DNA from: Lentzea fradiae
GTDB taxonomy: Bacteria; Actinomycetota; Actinomycetes; Mycobacteriales; Pseudonocardiaceae
Reading direction: 5' to 3'
DNA: 64,000 bases
Assembly (NCBI RefSeq): GCF_900100955.1
Contig: NZ_FNCC01000006.1
Coordinates: 1 to 64,000, forward strand
Each line of letters begins with the position of its first letter. Position 1 is the first letter of the stretch. The position numbers were made by a program, and so were the translations under genes. Under the pieces are notes generated by a model. That model was not told where the DNA came from. It did not search any database and saw nothing but the letters and a program-made list of their open reading frames with translations. This document shows, in pieces, positions 47,891 through 57,289 of the stretch.

Positions 47891-49132
47891 TCAGTCCGCC
47901 TGACGCCGGTACGTGACAGCCAGGTGGAGGGGATGCGTGCGCCACTCGTTGACCGCCAGCCCCGCCAGCACGCCGATGCCCTCCAGAGTCTCGGGGGACG
48001 CCGGGGCGCTGCGGCTCGGCGAGCCGGCCAGCGGTCCGTCGGACGGCGGCGGCGAGAACTGGGCGACGACGTGCGGCTGGCCCTCGTGCAGCCGCACGGC
48101 CAGCAACACGTGCGGGTCCTGCTGCTCGCCCTCGTGCTCGATCGGTTCGAGCGCGAGGAACTCACCGCGTTCGGCCGCGACGCCCGCCATGCGGCCGGCC
48201 CACTTGTACGCCTCCATGACGTCGTCGTCGGTCACCGCGGCGTTCGCCTCCTGCATGGTGACCTGCTCCAGCCGCGTGGAGTGCGCGGTCATGTTGCCGT
48301 CGGTGGTGAAGCGGTCGGGGACCATCGCGGCACCGGTCTCGAGGTCGATCATGAGGATGTCGCGGAACCGGGTGTCCGCGAGCGGCGAGCGGCCCATGAC
48401 CCCGCGGCCGAGCATCTCCTTCAGCTTCGGGTCCGTCGTGCGCCAGTACGTCAGCCGCTCCCCGGCGAGCAGACCGATGAAGTCCCCGACCGGCAAGCTC
48501 GGCATCGCCGTCACCAGCGTCTGCCCGGGCTCGACCGGAGGCGGCGCCTGCACCTGGAACGGCGGCAGCGCCGCGAACTGCGGGTCGACGCGCGCCGTCC
48601 GCACAACGTGGTGCGCCCACGCCCGCACCCGCGACAACGGGTGGTCCGGGAACCTCGCGTCGTGCTGCGGGTGGTCACCGGCGTGGAACGGCAGCACCCC
48701 CTGCAGCTCCGGCGCGTACGGGTGCTGCATCACCCAGTCCTGGAAGCCGATCTCGGCGGCCAGCACGGCCTCGCGCGCCCCCGTCATGCCGCGCTCCAGC
48801 GCGGCGAGCTGCAACACGGCGCTGCAGTTCGCCTTCGGGATCGTGAACGAGCAGACGAACGCCTGCCCGTTCGGCTGGTCCGGCAACGGCATCTTGATGA
48901 TCCGCAGCAGCGCCGGAACCCCGTCGAGCTGGACGACGTGCGCCTCGACCAGGCAGCCGGTCTCGCCGTGGACGAGCGCGAGGTCGTGCCGGAGCTTGGG
49001 CAGGTCACCCAGCCCGGCGGGCAGGTCGGGCACCCGGTTGTAGTAGGTCAGAACGGCCTGGTCACCGCTCGGGTGCTGCCAGAGGAACTGGTCGAGCTGA
49101 CGGAACCCGGTGGCGTCGAACGAGATAGGCAC
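47891..49132 (-). CDS. Hypothetical protein, 413 residues
   Basis: I do not recognise the family. It is a soluble protein with no signal peptide or membrane segment, and it looks like a composite: a first half with balanced alpha/beta composition (TYYNRVPDLPAGLGDLPKLR; LLRIIKMPLPDQPNGQAFVC), a proline-rich linker (FQVQAPPPVEPGQ, about 197-209), then a second folded region (MIDLETGAAMVPDRFTTDGN) and a final linker and helix. It lies between the amylopullulanase promoter and the decayed PhoD gene, on the same strand as the T7SS cassette, so a link to secretion is possible but unproven. Confidence 0.7.
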   Translation of the reverse strand: MPISFDATGFRQLDQFLWQHPSGDQAVLTYYNRVPDLPAGLGDLPKLRHDLALVHGETGCLVEAHVVQLDGVPALLRIIKMPLPDQPNGQAFVCSFTIPKANCSAVLQLAALERGMTGAREAVLAAEIGFQDWVMQHPYAPELQGVLPFHAGDHPQHDARFPDHPLSRVRAWAHHVVRTARVDPQFAALPPFQVQAPPPVEPGQTLVTAMPSLPVGDFIGLLAGERLTYWRTTDPKLKEMLGRGVMGRSPLADTRFRDILMIDLETGAAMVPDRFTTDGNMTAHSTRLEQVTMQEANAAVTDDDVMEAYKWAGRMAGVAAERGEFLALEPIEHEGEQQDPHVLLAVRLHEGQPHVVAQFSPPPSDGPLAGSPSRSAPASPETLEGIGVLAGLAVNEWRTHPLHLAVTYRRQAD

Positions 49133-49153
49133 CCTCCGACACTACGTCGGCCG

Positions 49154-49359
49154 TCAGACCGCCCCGAGCGTTTTGGACCACAACGAGGCGCCGGTGGCGT
49201 CCCGCAGCCACACCGTGAGCTCGTGCCGCGTCGCCTCCACCTCGCCGAAGTGCTGGAACCCGTCGAGCGGCGTGGTGTTCGCCACGGGCGGGGCGTGCAC
49301 GAAAACCGCCCAGTGCCGCGTGCGCCTGCCTTGAACAACGTGCGACGGTCGAAGGTCAT
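49154..49359 (-). pseudogene. Remnant of a Tat-exported PhoD-like alkaline phosphatase
   Basis: From an ATG at 49359 the sequence reads MTFDRRTLFKAG, a twin-arginine signal start. In another frame the same stretch continues as FVHAPPVANTTPLDGFQHFG and EVEATRHELTVWLRDATG, ending SLWSKTLGAV and a stop at 49154. That C-terminal piece resembles the ending of PhoD-type phosphatases from memory (DGFQxFGEV, TVxLRDxTG). The roughly 400 residues in between are absent, and the two ends are in different frames. An internal deletion is the simplest account. No intact start serves the C-terminal frame. Confidence 0.6.
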
Positions 49360-49371
49360 GCGCGGTTTCCA

Positions 49372-49393
49372 GCCGCCGGACCTGTCCGGCGGC
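49372..49393 (-). terminator. Terminator of the T7SS cassette
   Basis: A nearly perfect palindrome, GCCGCCGGA / TCCGGCGGC with a 4-nt loop, lies 35 bp after the espG stop on the minus strand and before the PhoD remnant. Confidence 0.65.
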
Positions 49394-49427
49394 CGAACCC
49401 GGGATGAACTCCGGCCGTCGCCCCTCG

Positions 49428-50129
49428 TCACGTCAGGCGCTTGAGCCAGTCCGTGATGATCTGGCGGGACGCGGGGGTGGCGTGCACCCACGTCTGCCGG
49501 TTCTGGTCGGTGTACTTCACGACGAGCCAGCGGCCGTCCTCGAAGTCGATCGTGGTGAGGAACGTCTTGGCCCGCTGCCTGCCCTCGGCACCGCGCTTCG
49601 CCGCGTACAGCTTCGCCGTCCCCCTGCGGGGCTGGGCGAGCAGCTGCCGCAACGACATCGACGGCGTCGCCCTGATGCCGGGCTGGTGCGCGTTGAGCTC
49701 CGACTCGTGCACGTTGATCGACTGGCCCTTGCCCGCCGGGACGTCCGGCAGCTGCATCGTGAGGACCTCCGGCGCGTTCTCCGGCCGGATCGGGTGCAGC
49801 TGCACGAACCCGTTGTCGTGCACGGCGAGCACACCGTGCTGCGCGTTCGCCGCCACGACCACGGGCTTCGTCTCGTTCGGCGTGACGGCGATCCACGCCG
49901 AGTAGTCCGCGTCCGCCTTGGCGATCAGGTGCAGCGTGCCCCGCACGTCCGGGTGGTCGAGCCCGACCTTGCGCAGCTCACCGACGACGTCGCGTTCGAT
50001 GACCGCGCGCTCGTCCTCGGTCTCGCCGGGCGAGTCGACGGAGAGCGCCGGGTGGTACTGCCCCAGCCTCTCCTGCTTCCACAGCACGTCGAACGCGAGG
50101 TCGGACAGCTGGATGGACGACCGCAGCAC
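49428..50129 (-). CDS. espG: EspG-family ESX secretion chaperone
   Basis: A 233-residue protein of the EspG family, cytosolic chaperones that bind PE/PPE-type substrates and keep them soluble before ESX export. Typical features: LSDLAFDVLWKQERLGQYHP at the N-terminus, RGTLHLIAKADADYSAWIAV (central strands), VLAVHDNGFVQLHPIRPENA and a C-terminal TTIDFEDGRWLVVKYTDQNR strand region. The GTG at 50129 starts one base after the PPE-like gene's stop. No ESX membrane components are in the window, so it must serve a system encoded elsewhere. Confidence 0.85.
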   Translation of the reverse strand: MLRSSIQLSDLAFDVLWKQERLGQYHPALSVDSPGETEDERAVIERDVVGELRKVGLDHPDVRGTLHLIAKADADYSAWIAVTPNETKPVVVAANAQHGVLAVHDNGFVQLHPIRPENAPEVLTMQLPDVPAGKGQSINVHESELNAHQPGIRATPSMSLRQLLAQPRRGTAKLYAAKRGAEGRQRAKTFLTTIDFEDGRWLVVKYTDQNRQTWVHATPASRQIITDWLKRLT

Positions 50130-50130
50130 G

Positions 50131-51411
50131 TCACCCCCCGATCGTCGGCGGAGCGACCAGCGGCATGTCACCGATGATCTCGTTGGTGTTCTCCTCGTTG
50201 ACCAGGTAGTCGGCCGACTTGTGCTCCAGGTCGTCCTCCCCCTGCCCCTTCTGGCCGTGGCCACCCATGCCGCCCATGCCACCGACACCACCACGCCCCG
50301 CGGCACCGGCCGCGGCACCCGCACCACCACGCGCGTTCTGCATCTCGCCCATGCCACCGAACACACCGGCCTTGGCCGCCGGCTGCTGCCCGGCCTGACC
50401 GGCCGCGTTGCCCGCGCCGATCCCGGTCCCGAGCCCACCGCCGCCGAACCGGCCGGTGCCCGCGCCACCGCCGAGCTTGCCCCCGCCACCACCGGGAACA
50501 CCGGGCTTGCCGCCACCGGGGCCGTTCTGCCCCCTGTTGCCGGGCCCGGTCAGGTTCGGGTTGCCCGGCACGCCGATCGGCGGGATACCGGTGTTCGGCG
50601 GCCGCTCGATCACGTTGCCGACCGGCGGCCGTCCCGTCTCGCCCGGCCTCACACCGTTCTCCGTGACGACACTCGCGACGTTCGTCTCACCGCCGTTGAC
50701 ACCGCCGGTGATGCTGCCGGGCGGCGTCCACTGCGTGCCCGTCGACGTCTGCGACGTGCTCGTCGGAACCCCGCTCGGCGTACCGGGCGGCCGCACCGAG
50801 TTGCTGACGTTCGCGGTCTTGTCGCGGCCGTCGTCGCCACCGGTGTCGACGACCTCGACGTTCAGGTTGTCGGCCGTGACACCGGGAAACTCCTTCGGCA
50901 GCTCACCGCGGTTGGTGTTGCTGGCGCTCTGGAACTCGCTGTAGACCTTGCGGTTGTGCGCCTCGTCGCTGTTGTAGCCGTTGACGGCGTCCTCCGTGTC
51001 GGTGTCCCACGGGGTCACGTCGTCCCAGAAACCCGTGTCGGGCTTCTGCTCCGGCATGTTCTTCAGCTGCGCCTTGTTGTAGTTGAACTGGTAGACCTGG
51101 TTGGACAGCGAGTTGTCGGCCTGGCGCAGGGAGTCCTGCATCTGGATCATGGCCTGGTTGATCGGGTTGCCCGCCGCCTGGGCGGCGTCGGAGCTGGCCC
51201 CGGTCCAGGACTCGCCGAGGGTCTCGCCGACCCGCTTGAGCCGCTGCTCGATCGAGGAGTAGCTGGATTCGAGCGCGGCGGCCGCGTTCGCTCCAGCTTG
51301 TGCGGTACCGGTGCCCGGTCCTGACGTCATCAGATAGTGGATCTGGTGACCGGAGAGGGCATCGGCCCTGGTGTTGTCTTCGGTGAAGCAGCTGGGCGCG
51401 GGCTTTGTCAT
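50131..51411 (-). CDS. PPE-like type VII secretion substrate
   Basis: A 426-residue protein. The N-terminal 150 residues are helical and PPE/WXG-like: ESSYSSIEQRLKRVGETLGE followed by SWTGASSDAAQAAG (a WxG turn at about 69-71) and LRQADNSLSNQVYQFNYNKA. A linker (SNSVRPPGTPSGVPTSTSQT) leads to a very glycine-rich tail (GGGGGKLGGGAGTGRFGGGG and GRGGVGGMGGMGGHGQKG). The end EDDLEHKSADYLVNEENTNE is acidic, followed by VAPP. It overlaps the DUF3558 gene (ATGA) upstream and abuts espG downstream; it is the presumed EspG client. Confidence 0.82.
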   Translation of the reverse strand: MTKPAPSCFTEDNTRADALSGHQIHYLMTSGPGTGTAQAGANAAAALESSYSSIEQRLKRVGETLGESWTGASSDAAQAAGNPINQAMIQMQDSLRQADNSLSNQVYQFNYNKAQLKNMPEQKPDTGFWDDVTPWDTDTEDAVNGYNSDEAHNRKVYSEFQSASNTNRGELPKEFPGVTADNLNVEVVDTGGDDGRDKTANVSNSVRPPGTPSGVPTSTSQTSTGTQWTPPGSITGGVNGGETNVASVVTENGVRPGETGRPPVGNVIERPPNTGIPPIGVPGNPNLTGPGNRGQNGPGGGKPGVPGGGGGKLGGGAGTGRFGGGGLGTGIGAGNAAGQAGQQPAAKAGVFGGMGEMQNARGGAGAAAGAAGRGGVGGMGGMGGHGQKGQGEDDLEHKSADYLVNEENTNEIIGDMPLVAPPTIGG

Positions 51412-52022
51412 TTCGCACCTGCCTTGATCGTGGTGATGGCGAGATCGGCGAACTCGGTGACAGCGGCGCACGGGTCCGCGAACTTGGGGCTTCCGGTGAC
51501 GGCCTGGACGGTGAAGAGGATCGCCTTGCCGGCGGTCGCCCCGACGGTGATCTCGCAGTTGCCCTTCGACCGCTCGTCGTTCGCGAGGGCGAGAACCGCC
51601 GGATAGCCCTGGACGTCGGCCACCGGCTCGAAGACGGCGTAGGTCCCGTTGTCCTTGTTCTGGTAGACCGAGTCGAGGTTCGTGCCCTCCGGCAGGATCG
51701 TCAGCGCGGGAGCCACCTTGGCCGGCGTGCTCGCACCGAGCCAGATGCAGGAGGCACCGGGTGAGCTGGTGTTCACCTTGCCCGCGACACCCGGCATTCC
51801 GAACGACTCGATCTGCTCAGGCGTGACCGTGTCGCACGGGGCGGCTTCGAAGGCGCTCAGCTCGAGGGGGTTCTTCACCTCGGGCGCCGCTTCACCGCCG
51901 CTGCTGCTGGAAGTCGTCGGCTGCGTGGTGTTCGTCGGCGTACCCGTGGTTCCACCACCGGTGTCGCAACCCGCCAGCAGAAGGACCACAGCGGTGCCGA
52001 CGACGACGTTTCGGATGCGCAA
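51408..52022 (-). CDS. DUF3558 lipoprotein
   Basis: A 204-residue lipoprotein. The signal peptide ends in a clear lipobox LLAGC (residues 15-19), followed by a Thr/Ser/Gly-rich linker to about 47. The DUF3558 domain has PCDTVTPEQIESFGMPGVAG, SPGASCIWLG and a C-terminal CAAVTEFADLAI. Conserved cysteines probably pair. DUF3558 proteins are common next to ESX-substrate genes in Pseudonocardiales; function unknown. It lies 4 bp after the WXG-like gene and overlaps the PPE-like gene by 4 bp. Confidence 0.85.
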   Translation of the reverse strand: MRIRNVVVGTAVVLLLAGCDTGGGTTGTPTNTTQPTTSSSSGGEAAPEVKNPLELSAFEAAPCDTVTPEQIESFGMPGVAGKVNTSSPGASCIWLGASTPAKVAPALTILPEGTNLDSVYQNKDNGTYAVFEPVADVQGYPAVLALANDERSKGNCEITVGATAGKAILFTVQAVTGSPKFADPCAAVTEFADLAITTIKAGAK

Positions 52023-52026
52023 CAGC

Positions 52027-52332
52027 TCAGTCCTTCGGCTTGAGGTTGGCCTGGTTTCCTTGCTCGGTCTGCTCGTACTGCTGCAAGGTGGCCTTCAGGT
52101 TGTCGATGCGGGTGGTCAGGGCGTCCTGGAGCTGCTGGTTCGACTGCTGGTGCATGTGCCCCGCGTTCGCCGCCCAGGTGGCGTAGACCTGGCTCGGCGT
52201 GTCCCGCCCTGCTCCCTCAACCCTGATCAACGCCTCACCGGTGTGCTTCGCGGTCATCAGCTCGTCGCGGATCGACTCGTACTCCTTGATCGCGGCGCGC
52301 AGTGTGTCGAGATCGACCTTGGTCCCGCTCAT
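52027..52332 (-). CDS. WXG100-like (EsxA-family) secreted protein
   Basis: A 101-residue helical-hairpin protein: helix 1 VDLDTLRAAIKEYESIRDEL, a turn with TWAANAGHMH (W at the turn, WXG-type position with a degenerate third residue), then helix 2 QQLQDALTTRIDNLKATLQQ. No signal peptide. It begins the tightly packed cassette WXG-DUF3558-PPE-EspG. The ATG at 52332 follows AAGGGTTACT. Confidence 0.72.
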   Translation of the reverse strand: MSGTKVDLDTLRAAIKEYESIRDELMTAKHTGEALIRVEGAGRDTPSQVYATWAANAGHMHQQSNQQLQDALTTRIDNLKATLQQYEQTEQGNQANLKPKD

Positions 52333-52459
52333 CCCCAGTAACCCTTCCTTGCGGAATCGTGCGTCGATCAGCATAGCGCCGGGCCACAGCGCCCGTCCCG
52401 GTTTCAAAGCACGTTCGGGTGAACACGCGGAAGCGTCACCTTCGCATTGCGACAAGTCC

Positions 52460-52800
52460 GGGTACGAAGTGCGACGTGGTTCGTTCTTCGGCGCTTTTCG
52501 TCAGCGCCGCAATGGTTGCTGCCGCAAGAGAACTGCGACGACGTCCTCACCGGAGACCCGGAGCCGTGCGTCGACAAGGTGGGCAGCAGGGTCTTTATTA
52601 CTGGTGCGCTGTCATCGCCGACGACATCGCGGCAAATGTGCTCGGCACAACGGATGCCATCCGGGTGATCTCCGGCAAGTTCTATTGCCAGATTGCTCAA
52701 CGCGTCCACAAGAAGTCTGGCATGAACGAGGCGATCAGCATTTGGCCATCGCCTCGTCAAGCAGAAAATCTCGCCTGCGACGAGGCGGAGGCTGTCACTC
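52460..52800 (+). pseudogene. Possible decayed small secreted protein (DUF3558-like)
   Basis: The 462-bp gap between the T7SS cassette and the DUF4233 gene is lower in GC and contains gene-like pieces in two plus frames. One frame starts with a signal-like VRSSALFVSAAMVAAA. A second carries NCDDVLTGDPEPCVDKVGSR. The first then resumes with YYWCAVIADDIAANVLGTTD and AIRVISGKFYCQIAQ, with cysteine spacing reminiscent of DUF3558. At least two frame changes would be needed, and the end runs antisense into the DUF4233 gene. It may be a remnant; function none. Confidence 0.35.
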
Positions 52801-53196
52801 GCTCTGCTGGGCCTGGGCCTGCTGAGCCGGGAGCCGTCCCTCGGCCATCCGCTTCATCAGGTCCCGCCGCAGCCACAGCAGATAAGCCCACACCAGCCCG
52901 AAGATCACCCCGATGACCCCCAAGGCGGGCAACAGGAACCACGTGCCGATCAACAGCACGTGCAGCCCGACGACAGCGGGGATCGCCCAGGGCCTGCGCA
53001 CGAACGCGCACATGCCGATGAACACCGCGATGAAGCCGAACGCCACCCAGCCGACCGCGGACGTGACGCCACCGTGCAGCTTGGCGATCACCGGCAGGGC
53101 CAGGGCCACGACGATGACCTCGAGGATGAGCGTTCCGGCCATGATGCCGCGGAACGCCTTCAGCGGGTCCTTCTTCAGAGGGGCCGGGCTGGTCAT
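52795..53196 (-). CDS. DUF4233 membrane protein
   Basis: A 133-residue protein with four predicted transmembrane helices: GIMAGTLILEVIVVALALPV, AVGWVAFGFIAVFIGMCAF, WAIPAVVGLHVLLIGTWFLL and LGVIGVIFGLVWAYLLW. DUF4233 members are found directly downstream of folC in actinobacteria (Rv2446c in mycobacteria, from memory); function unknown. Its ATG overlaps the folC stop (ATGA), so it is translationally coupled. Confidence 0.88.
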   Translation of the reverse strand: MTSPAPLKKDPLKAFRGIMAGTLILEVIVVALALPVIAKLHGGVTSAVGWVAFGFIAVFIGMCAFVRRPWAIPAVVGLHVLLIGTWFLLPALGVIGVIFGLVWAYLLWLRRDLMKRMAEGRLPAQQAQAQQSE

Positions 53197-54530
53197 GCCG
53201 GCTCCTTTCCGAACAGGGCGCGGGCCTCGCCTGCGGTGACGACGGAGCCGGTGACGATCACGCCGCCGCCGGAGAGCTCGTCCTCGGTCAGGTGGATGGC
53301 CTCTTCGACGGCGTCGTCGAGGCGGGGGCGGACCTCGAAGCGGTCCTCGCCGAAGATGGGGACGGCGAGGCCCGCCAGGACGTCCGGGTCCATGGCGCGC
53401 GGGGAGGAGTTGGTGGTGATCACCAGTTCCTGTACGACCGGTTCGAGGGCCGAGAGGATGCCTTCGGCGTCCTTGTCGGACATGACGGCCACGACGGCCA
53501 CCAGTTTGCGGAAGCCGAACTCCGAGTCCAGGGCTCGTGCCAGTGCCGCGGCGCCGTGGGGGTTGTGGGCCGCGTCCACGAAGACGTTGGGCGCGGAGCG
53601 GACTCGTTCCAGCCTGCCGGGGTTGACGACGGTGGCGAAGCCCTCCCGGATGGCCTCGACGTCGAGCTGGCGGTCCGGGCCCGCGCCGAAGAACGCCTCG
53701 ACGGACGCGAGGGCCAGCGCCGCGTTGGCTGCCTGGTGTTCGCCGTGCAGGGGCAGGAAGATGTCCTCGTAGACGCCGCCCAGGCCCTGCAACGTGACCA
53801 GCTGGCCGCCCACGGCCACGGAGCGCGAGACGACGCCGAACTCGCTGCCGAAGCGGGCGACGGTGGCGTCGACCTCGGCCACGCGTTCCAGGACGACCTT
53901 CATGACCTCGGGGGTCTGCTCACCGATGATCGCGACCGAGCCCGGCTTGATGATGCCGGCCTTCTCGACCGCGATGTCCTCGGGGCGGGTGCCCAGGTAC
54001 TCGGTGTGGTCCAGGCTGATCGGGGTCAGGACCGCGATGCGCGCGTCGGCGATGGACGTGGCGTCCCACGTGCCGCCCATGCCGACCTCGACGACCGCGA
54101 CGTCGGCCGGTGCGTCGGCGAAGGCCGCGTAGGCCATGCCGGTGAGCACCTCGAACTTGCTCATGCGGATCTCGGAGCGGCTGTCGACCATCGCGACGTA
54201 CGGCTCGATGTCGCGGTAGACCTCGACGTAGCGCTCGGGGCTGATCGGCTGGTTGTCCAGGCTGATCCGCTCGGTCGCGAGCTGCAGGTGCGGGCTCGTG
54301 TAGCGGCCGGTGCGCAGACCGATGCGCGTGAACAGCGCATCGGTCATGCGCGACGTGGACGTCTTGCCGTTCGTGCCCGTCAGCTGCACGACCGGGTAGG
54401 ACGTCTGCGGGTCGCCCAGGACGTGGGCCAGTGCCTTGATCCGGTCCAGCGACGGCTCGAGCTTGGTCTCGGGCCACCGCTGGTTGAGCTCGTTCTCGAC
54501 GTCCAGGAACTCGTCGAGGTTGCTGTCCAC
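53193..54530 (-). CDS. folC: Bifunctional folylpolyglutamate synthase/dihydrofolate synthase
   Basis: A 445-residue Mur-ligase-fold enzyme that adds glutamate to folates. The P-loop VVQLTGTNGKTSTSRM (about 53-68), VVEVGMGGTWDATSIADARI, ISLDHTEYLGTRPEDIAVEK and FVDAAHNPHGAAALARAL are the family signatures. The GTG at 54530 has GGAGG of the valS end about 10 nt upstream; valS stops 5 bp before it. In the conserved valS-folC-DUF4233 operon. Confidence 0.93.
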   Translation of the reverse strand: MDSNLDEFLDVENELNQRWPETKLEPSLDRIKALAHVLGDPQTSYPVVQLTGTNGKTSTSRMTDALFTRIGLRTGRYTSPHLQLATERISLDNQPISPERYVEVYRDIEPYVAMVDSRSEIRMSKFEVLTGMAYAAFADAPADVAVVEVGMGGTWDATSIADARIAVLTPISLDHTEYLGTRPEDIAVEKAGIIKPGSVAIIGEQTPEVMKVVLERVAEVDATVARFGSEFGVVSRSVAVGGQLVTLQGLGGVYEDIFLPLHGEHQAANAALALASVEAFFGAGPDRQLDVEAIREGFATVVNPGRLERVRSAPNVFVDAAHNPHGAAALARALDSEFGFRKLVAVVAVMSDKDAEGILSALEPVVQELVITTNSSPRAMDPDVLAGLAVPIFGEDRFEVRPRLDDAVEEAIHLTEDELSGGGVIVTGSVVTAGEARALFGKEPA

Positions 54531-54535
54531 TGTGC

Positions 54536-57163
54536 TTACGCCTCCGGCAACGCCGCGAGGCGCTCGTTGATGCGGGCGATCTCGGCCTCCGCGACGGCCT
54601 TGCGCTCCTCGATCTTGGCCTTGACCTCGGCGGGCGCCTTGGCGAGGAACGCCTCGTTGCCCAGCTTCTTGGTCGTGCCGTCGAGCTCCTTCCGCGCGAC
54701 GGCCAGGTCCTTGGCGAGACGCTTGCGCTCGGCGGCGACGTCGATCGCGCCGGACAGGTCCAGCTCGACCTTCACGGCACCCTTGGGCAGGCCGACCTCG
54801 AGCGTGGCGGAGACGGTGAAGTCGTCGCCGGGCTCGGTCAGCCTCGTCATCGCGCGGACGGCCGGGACCTGGTCGGTCAGGCCGACGCAGCACGCGCCGC
54901 GGACCTTGCCCGCGACCTTCTGGCCGGGCTTGAGGCCCTGCTCGGAGCGGAAGCGGCGGATCTCGGTCGCGAGCTTCTTCAGGCCCTCGACCTCGGCCAG
55001 CGCCTCCAGGTCGCGCTCGGCACCGGAGGGCTTCGGCCAGTCGGCGACGACGAGTGACTCACCACCGGTGAGCGACGTCCACAGCGTCTCGGTGATGAAC
55101 GGCGTCGCCGGGTGCAGCAGGCGCAGCAGGACGTCGAGGACGTGGCCCAGGACGGACTGCGTGGCCTCGGCACGGCCTTCGGCGATCTGGACCTTGGCGA
55201 TCTCCAGGTACCAGTCGCAGAACTCGTCCCACGTGAAGCTGTAGAGGGCCTCGCAGACGCGGGCGAACTGGAACGCCTCGAAGTTCGTGTCCACGGTGGA
55301 CACCAGCGCGTCGAGCTCGTCGAGGATCCAGCGGTCGGCCGCGGTCAGCTCGGAGCGGTCCGGCAGCGGGCGCTCGACCGTCGCGCCGTTGGCGAGGGCG
55401 AACCTCGTGGCGTTCCACAGCTTCGTGGTGAAGTTGCGGGAGCCGGCGGCCCACTCCTCGGCGACGGCCATGTCCGAACCGGGGTTCGTGCCGCGCAGCA
55501 ACGTGAACCGGGTGGCGTCGGCGCCGTAGCGCTCCATCCAGTCCAGCGGGTCGATGCCGTTGCCCTTGGTCTTCGACATCTTCTTGCCGAACTGGTCGCG
55601 GATGAGACCGTGCAGGAAGACGTCGTCGAACGGCTGGACGCCGTCCATCGCATACAGGCCGAGCAGCATCATCCTGGCGACCCAGAAGAAGATGATGTCG
55701 TAGCCGGTGGACAGCACGGACGTCGGGTAGAACTTCTTCAGGTCCTCAGTGGACTCCGGCCAGCCGAGCGTGGAGAACGGCCACAGGCCGGAGGAGAACC
55801 ACGTGTCGAGGACGTCGTCGTCCTGGCGCCAGCCCTCACCGGTCGGCACCTCGTCGTCCGGTCCGACGCAGACGACCTCGCCGTTGGGGCCGTAGAAGAC
55901 CGGGATGCGGTGGCCCCACCACAGCTGGCGCGAGATGCACCAGTCGTGCAGGTTGTCGACCCAGTCGAAGTAGCGCTTGTTCATCTCCGGCGGGTGGATC
56001 TTGGTGCGGCCGTCGCGGACGGCGGCGGACGCCTCGGCCGCGAGCGACTCGACCTTGACCCACCACTGCAGCGACAGGCGCGGCTCGATGACCGTGTCGC
56101 ACCGCGAGCAGTGGCCGACGGCGTGGACGTACGGCCGCTTCTCCGCGACGATCCGGCCTTCCTCGCGCAGCGCGGCGACGATCGCCGGGCGCGCCTCGAA
56201 CCTGTCGAGGCCGAGGAACGGGCCGTTCGCGGTGATGGTCGCGCGCTCGTCCATGATCGCGAGGTTCGGCAGGCCGTGGCGCTGGCCGATCTCGAAGTCG
56301 TTCGGGTCGTGGGCGGGCGTGACCTTGACGGCGCCGGTGCCGAACGCCGGGTCGACGTGCGTGTCGGCGACGATCGGGATGCGGCGGCCGGTGAGGGGCA
56401 GCTCGACCTCGGTGCCGATCAGGTGCTGGTAGCGCTCGTCGTCCGGGTGGACGGCGACCGCGGTGTCACCCAGCATCGTCTCGGCGCGCGTGGTCGCGAC
56501 GACGATCGAGTTCTCACCCTCGCCGTAGCGGATCGAGACGAGCTCGCCGTCGTCGTCGTTGTGGTTGACCTCGACGTCGGAGAGCGCGGTCTGGCAGCGC
56601 GGGCACCAGTTGATGATCCGCTCGGCCTGGTAGATCAGGCCGTCGTCGTACATCTTCTTGAAGATCGTCTGGACGGCGCGCGAGAGCCCCTCGTCCATGG
56701 TGAAGCGCTCGCGCGACCAGTCGACGCCGTCGCCGAGCCGCTTCATCTGGCCGAGGATCTTGCCGCCGTACTCCTCTTTCCACGCCCAGACGCGCTCGAC
56801 GAACTTCTCGCGCCCGAGGTCGTGCCGCGACAGGCCCTGCTTGGCGAGGTCCTGCTCGACGGAGTTCTGCGTCGCGATGCCGGCGTGGTCCATGCCCGGC
56901 AGCCACAGGACCTCGTAGCCCTGCATCCGGCGGCGCCTGGTCAGGGCGTCCATGACGCTGTGGTTCATGGCGTGGCCCATGTGGAGGCTGCCGGTGACGT
57001 TGGGCGGGGGCAGGACGATCGTGAACGGCGGCTTGTCGCTCTTGACGTCCGCCTCGAAGTACCGCCGGTCGACCCACCGCTGGTACAGCTCCGCCTCTAC
57101 CTCCGCCGGAGTCCACGCGGCGGGGAGGTCAGGACGCTGGGTTGCGGTGTCGAGTTCAGTCAC
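54536..57163 (-). CDS. valS: Valine-tRNA ligase
   Basis: A class I aminoacyl-tRNA synthetase of about 875 residues. The HIGH motif is [16 protein letters not shown] and the KMSKS loop is [20 protein letters not shown]. An editing domain lies between ([20 protein letters not shown]), and the end carries the coiled-coil tRNA-binding arm ([20 protein letters not shown]). A GTG at 57163 is annotated; a TTG three codons further upstream (57172) is the alternative, and neither has a good Shine-Dalgarno. It heads the valS-folC-DUF4233 operon and is divergent from the gene at 57290. Confidence 0.96.
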   Translation of the reverse strand: MTELDTATQRPDLPAAWTPAEVEAELYQRWVDRRYFEADVKSDKPPFTIVLPPPNVTGSLHMGHAMNHSVMDALTRRRRMQGYEVLWLPGMDHAGIATQNSVEQDLAKQGLSRHDLGREKFVERVWAWKEEYGGKILGQMKRLGDGVDWSRERFTMDEGLSRAVQTIFKKMYDDGLIYQAERIINWCPRCQTALSDVEVNHNDDDGELVSIRYGEGENSIVVATTRAETMLGDTAVAVHPDDERYQHLIGTEVELPLTGRRIPIVADTHVDPAFGTGAVKVTPAHDPNDFEIGQRHGLPNLAIMDERATITANGPFLGLDRFEARPAIVAALREEGRIVAEKRPYVHAVGHCSRCDTVIEPRLSLQWWVKVESLAAEASAAVRDGRTKIHPPEMNKRYFDWVDNLHDWCISRQLWWGHRIPVFYGPNGEVVCVGPDDEVPTGEGWRQDDDVLDTWFSSGLWPFSTLGWPESTEDLKKFYPTSVLSTGYDIIFFWVARMMLLGLYAMDGVQPFDDVFLHGLIRDQFGKKMSKTKGNGIDPLDWMERYGADATRFTLLRGTNPGSDMAVAEEWAAGSRNFTTKLWNATRFALANGATVERPLPDRSELTAADRWILDELDALVSTVDTNFEAFQFARVCEALYSFTWDEFCDWYLEIAKVQIAEGRAEATQSVLGHVLDVLLRLLHPATPFITETLWTSLTGGESLVVADWPKPSGAERDLEALAEVEGLKKLATEIRRFRSEQGLKPGQKVAGKVRGACCVGLTDQVPAVRAMTRLTEPGDDFTVSATLEVGLPKGAVKVELDLSGAIDVAAERKRLAKDLAVARKELDGTTKKLGNEAFLAKAPAEVKAKIEERKAVAEAEIARINERLAALPEA

Positions 57164-57289
57164 AGCTGTCAAGTCTACGGAGGGCCGGCTATCGACTTAC
57201 ACCGAGATACCTGATAACGGCCCGGCGACGATCGGTGCCCGGCTGTCGGCGTCGTTCCCGCCGGTGATCGATGATGTGCGCCGATCATC

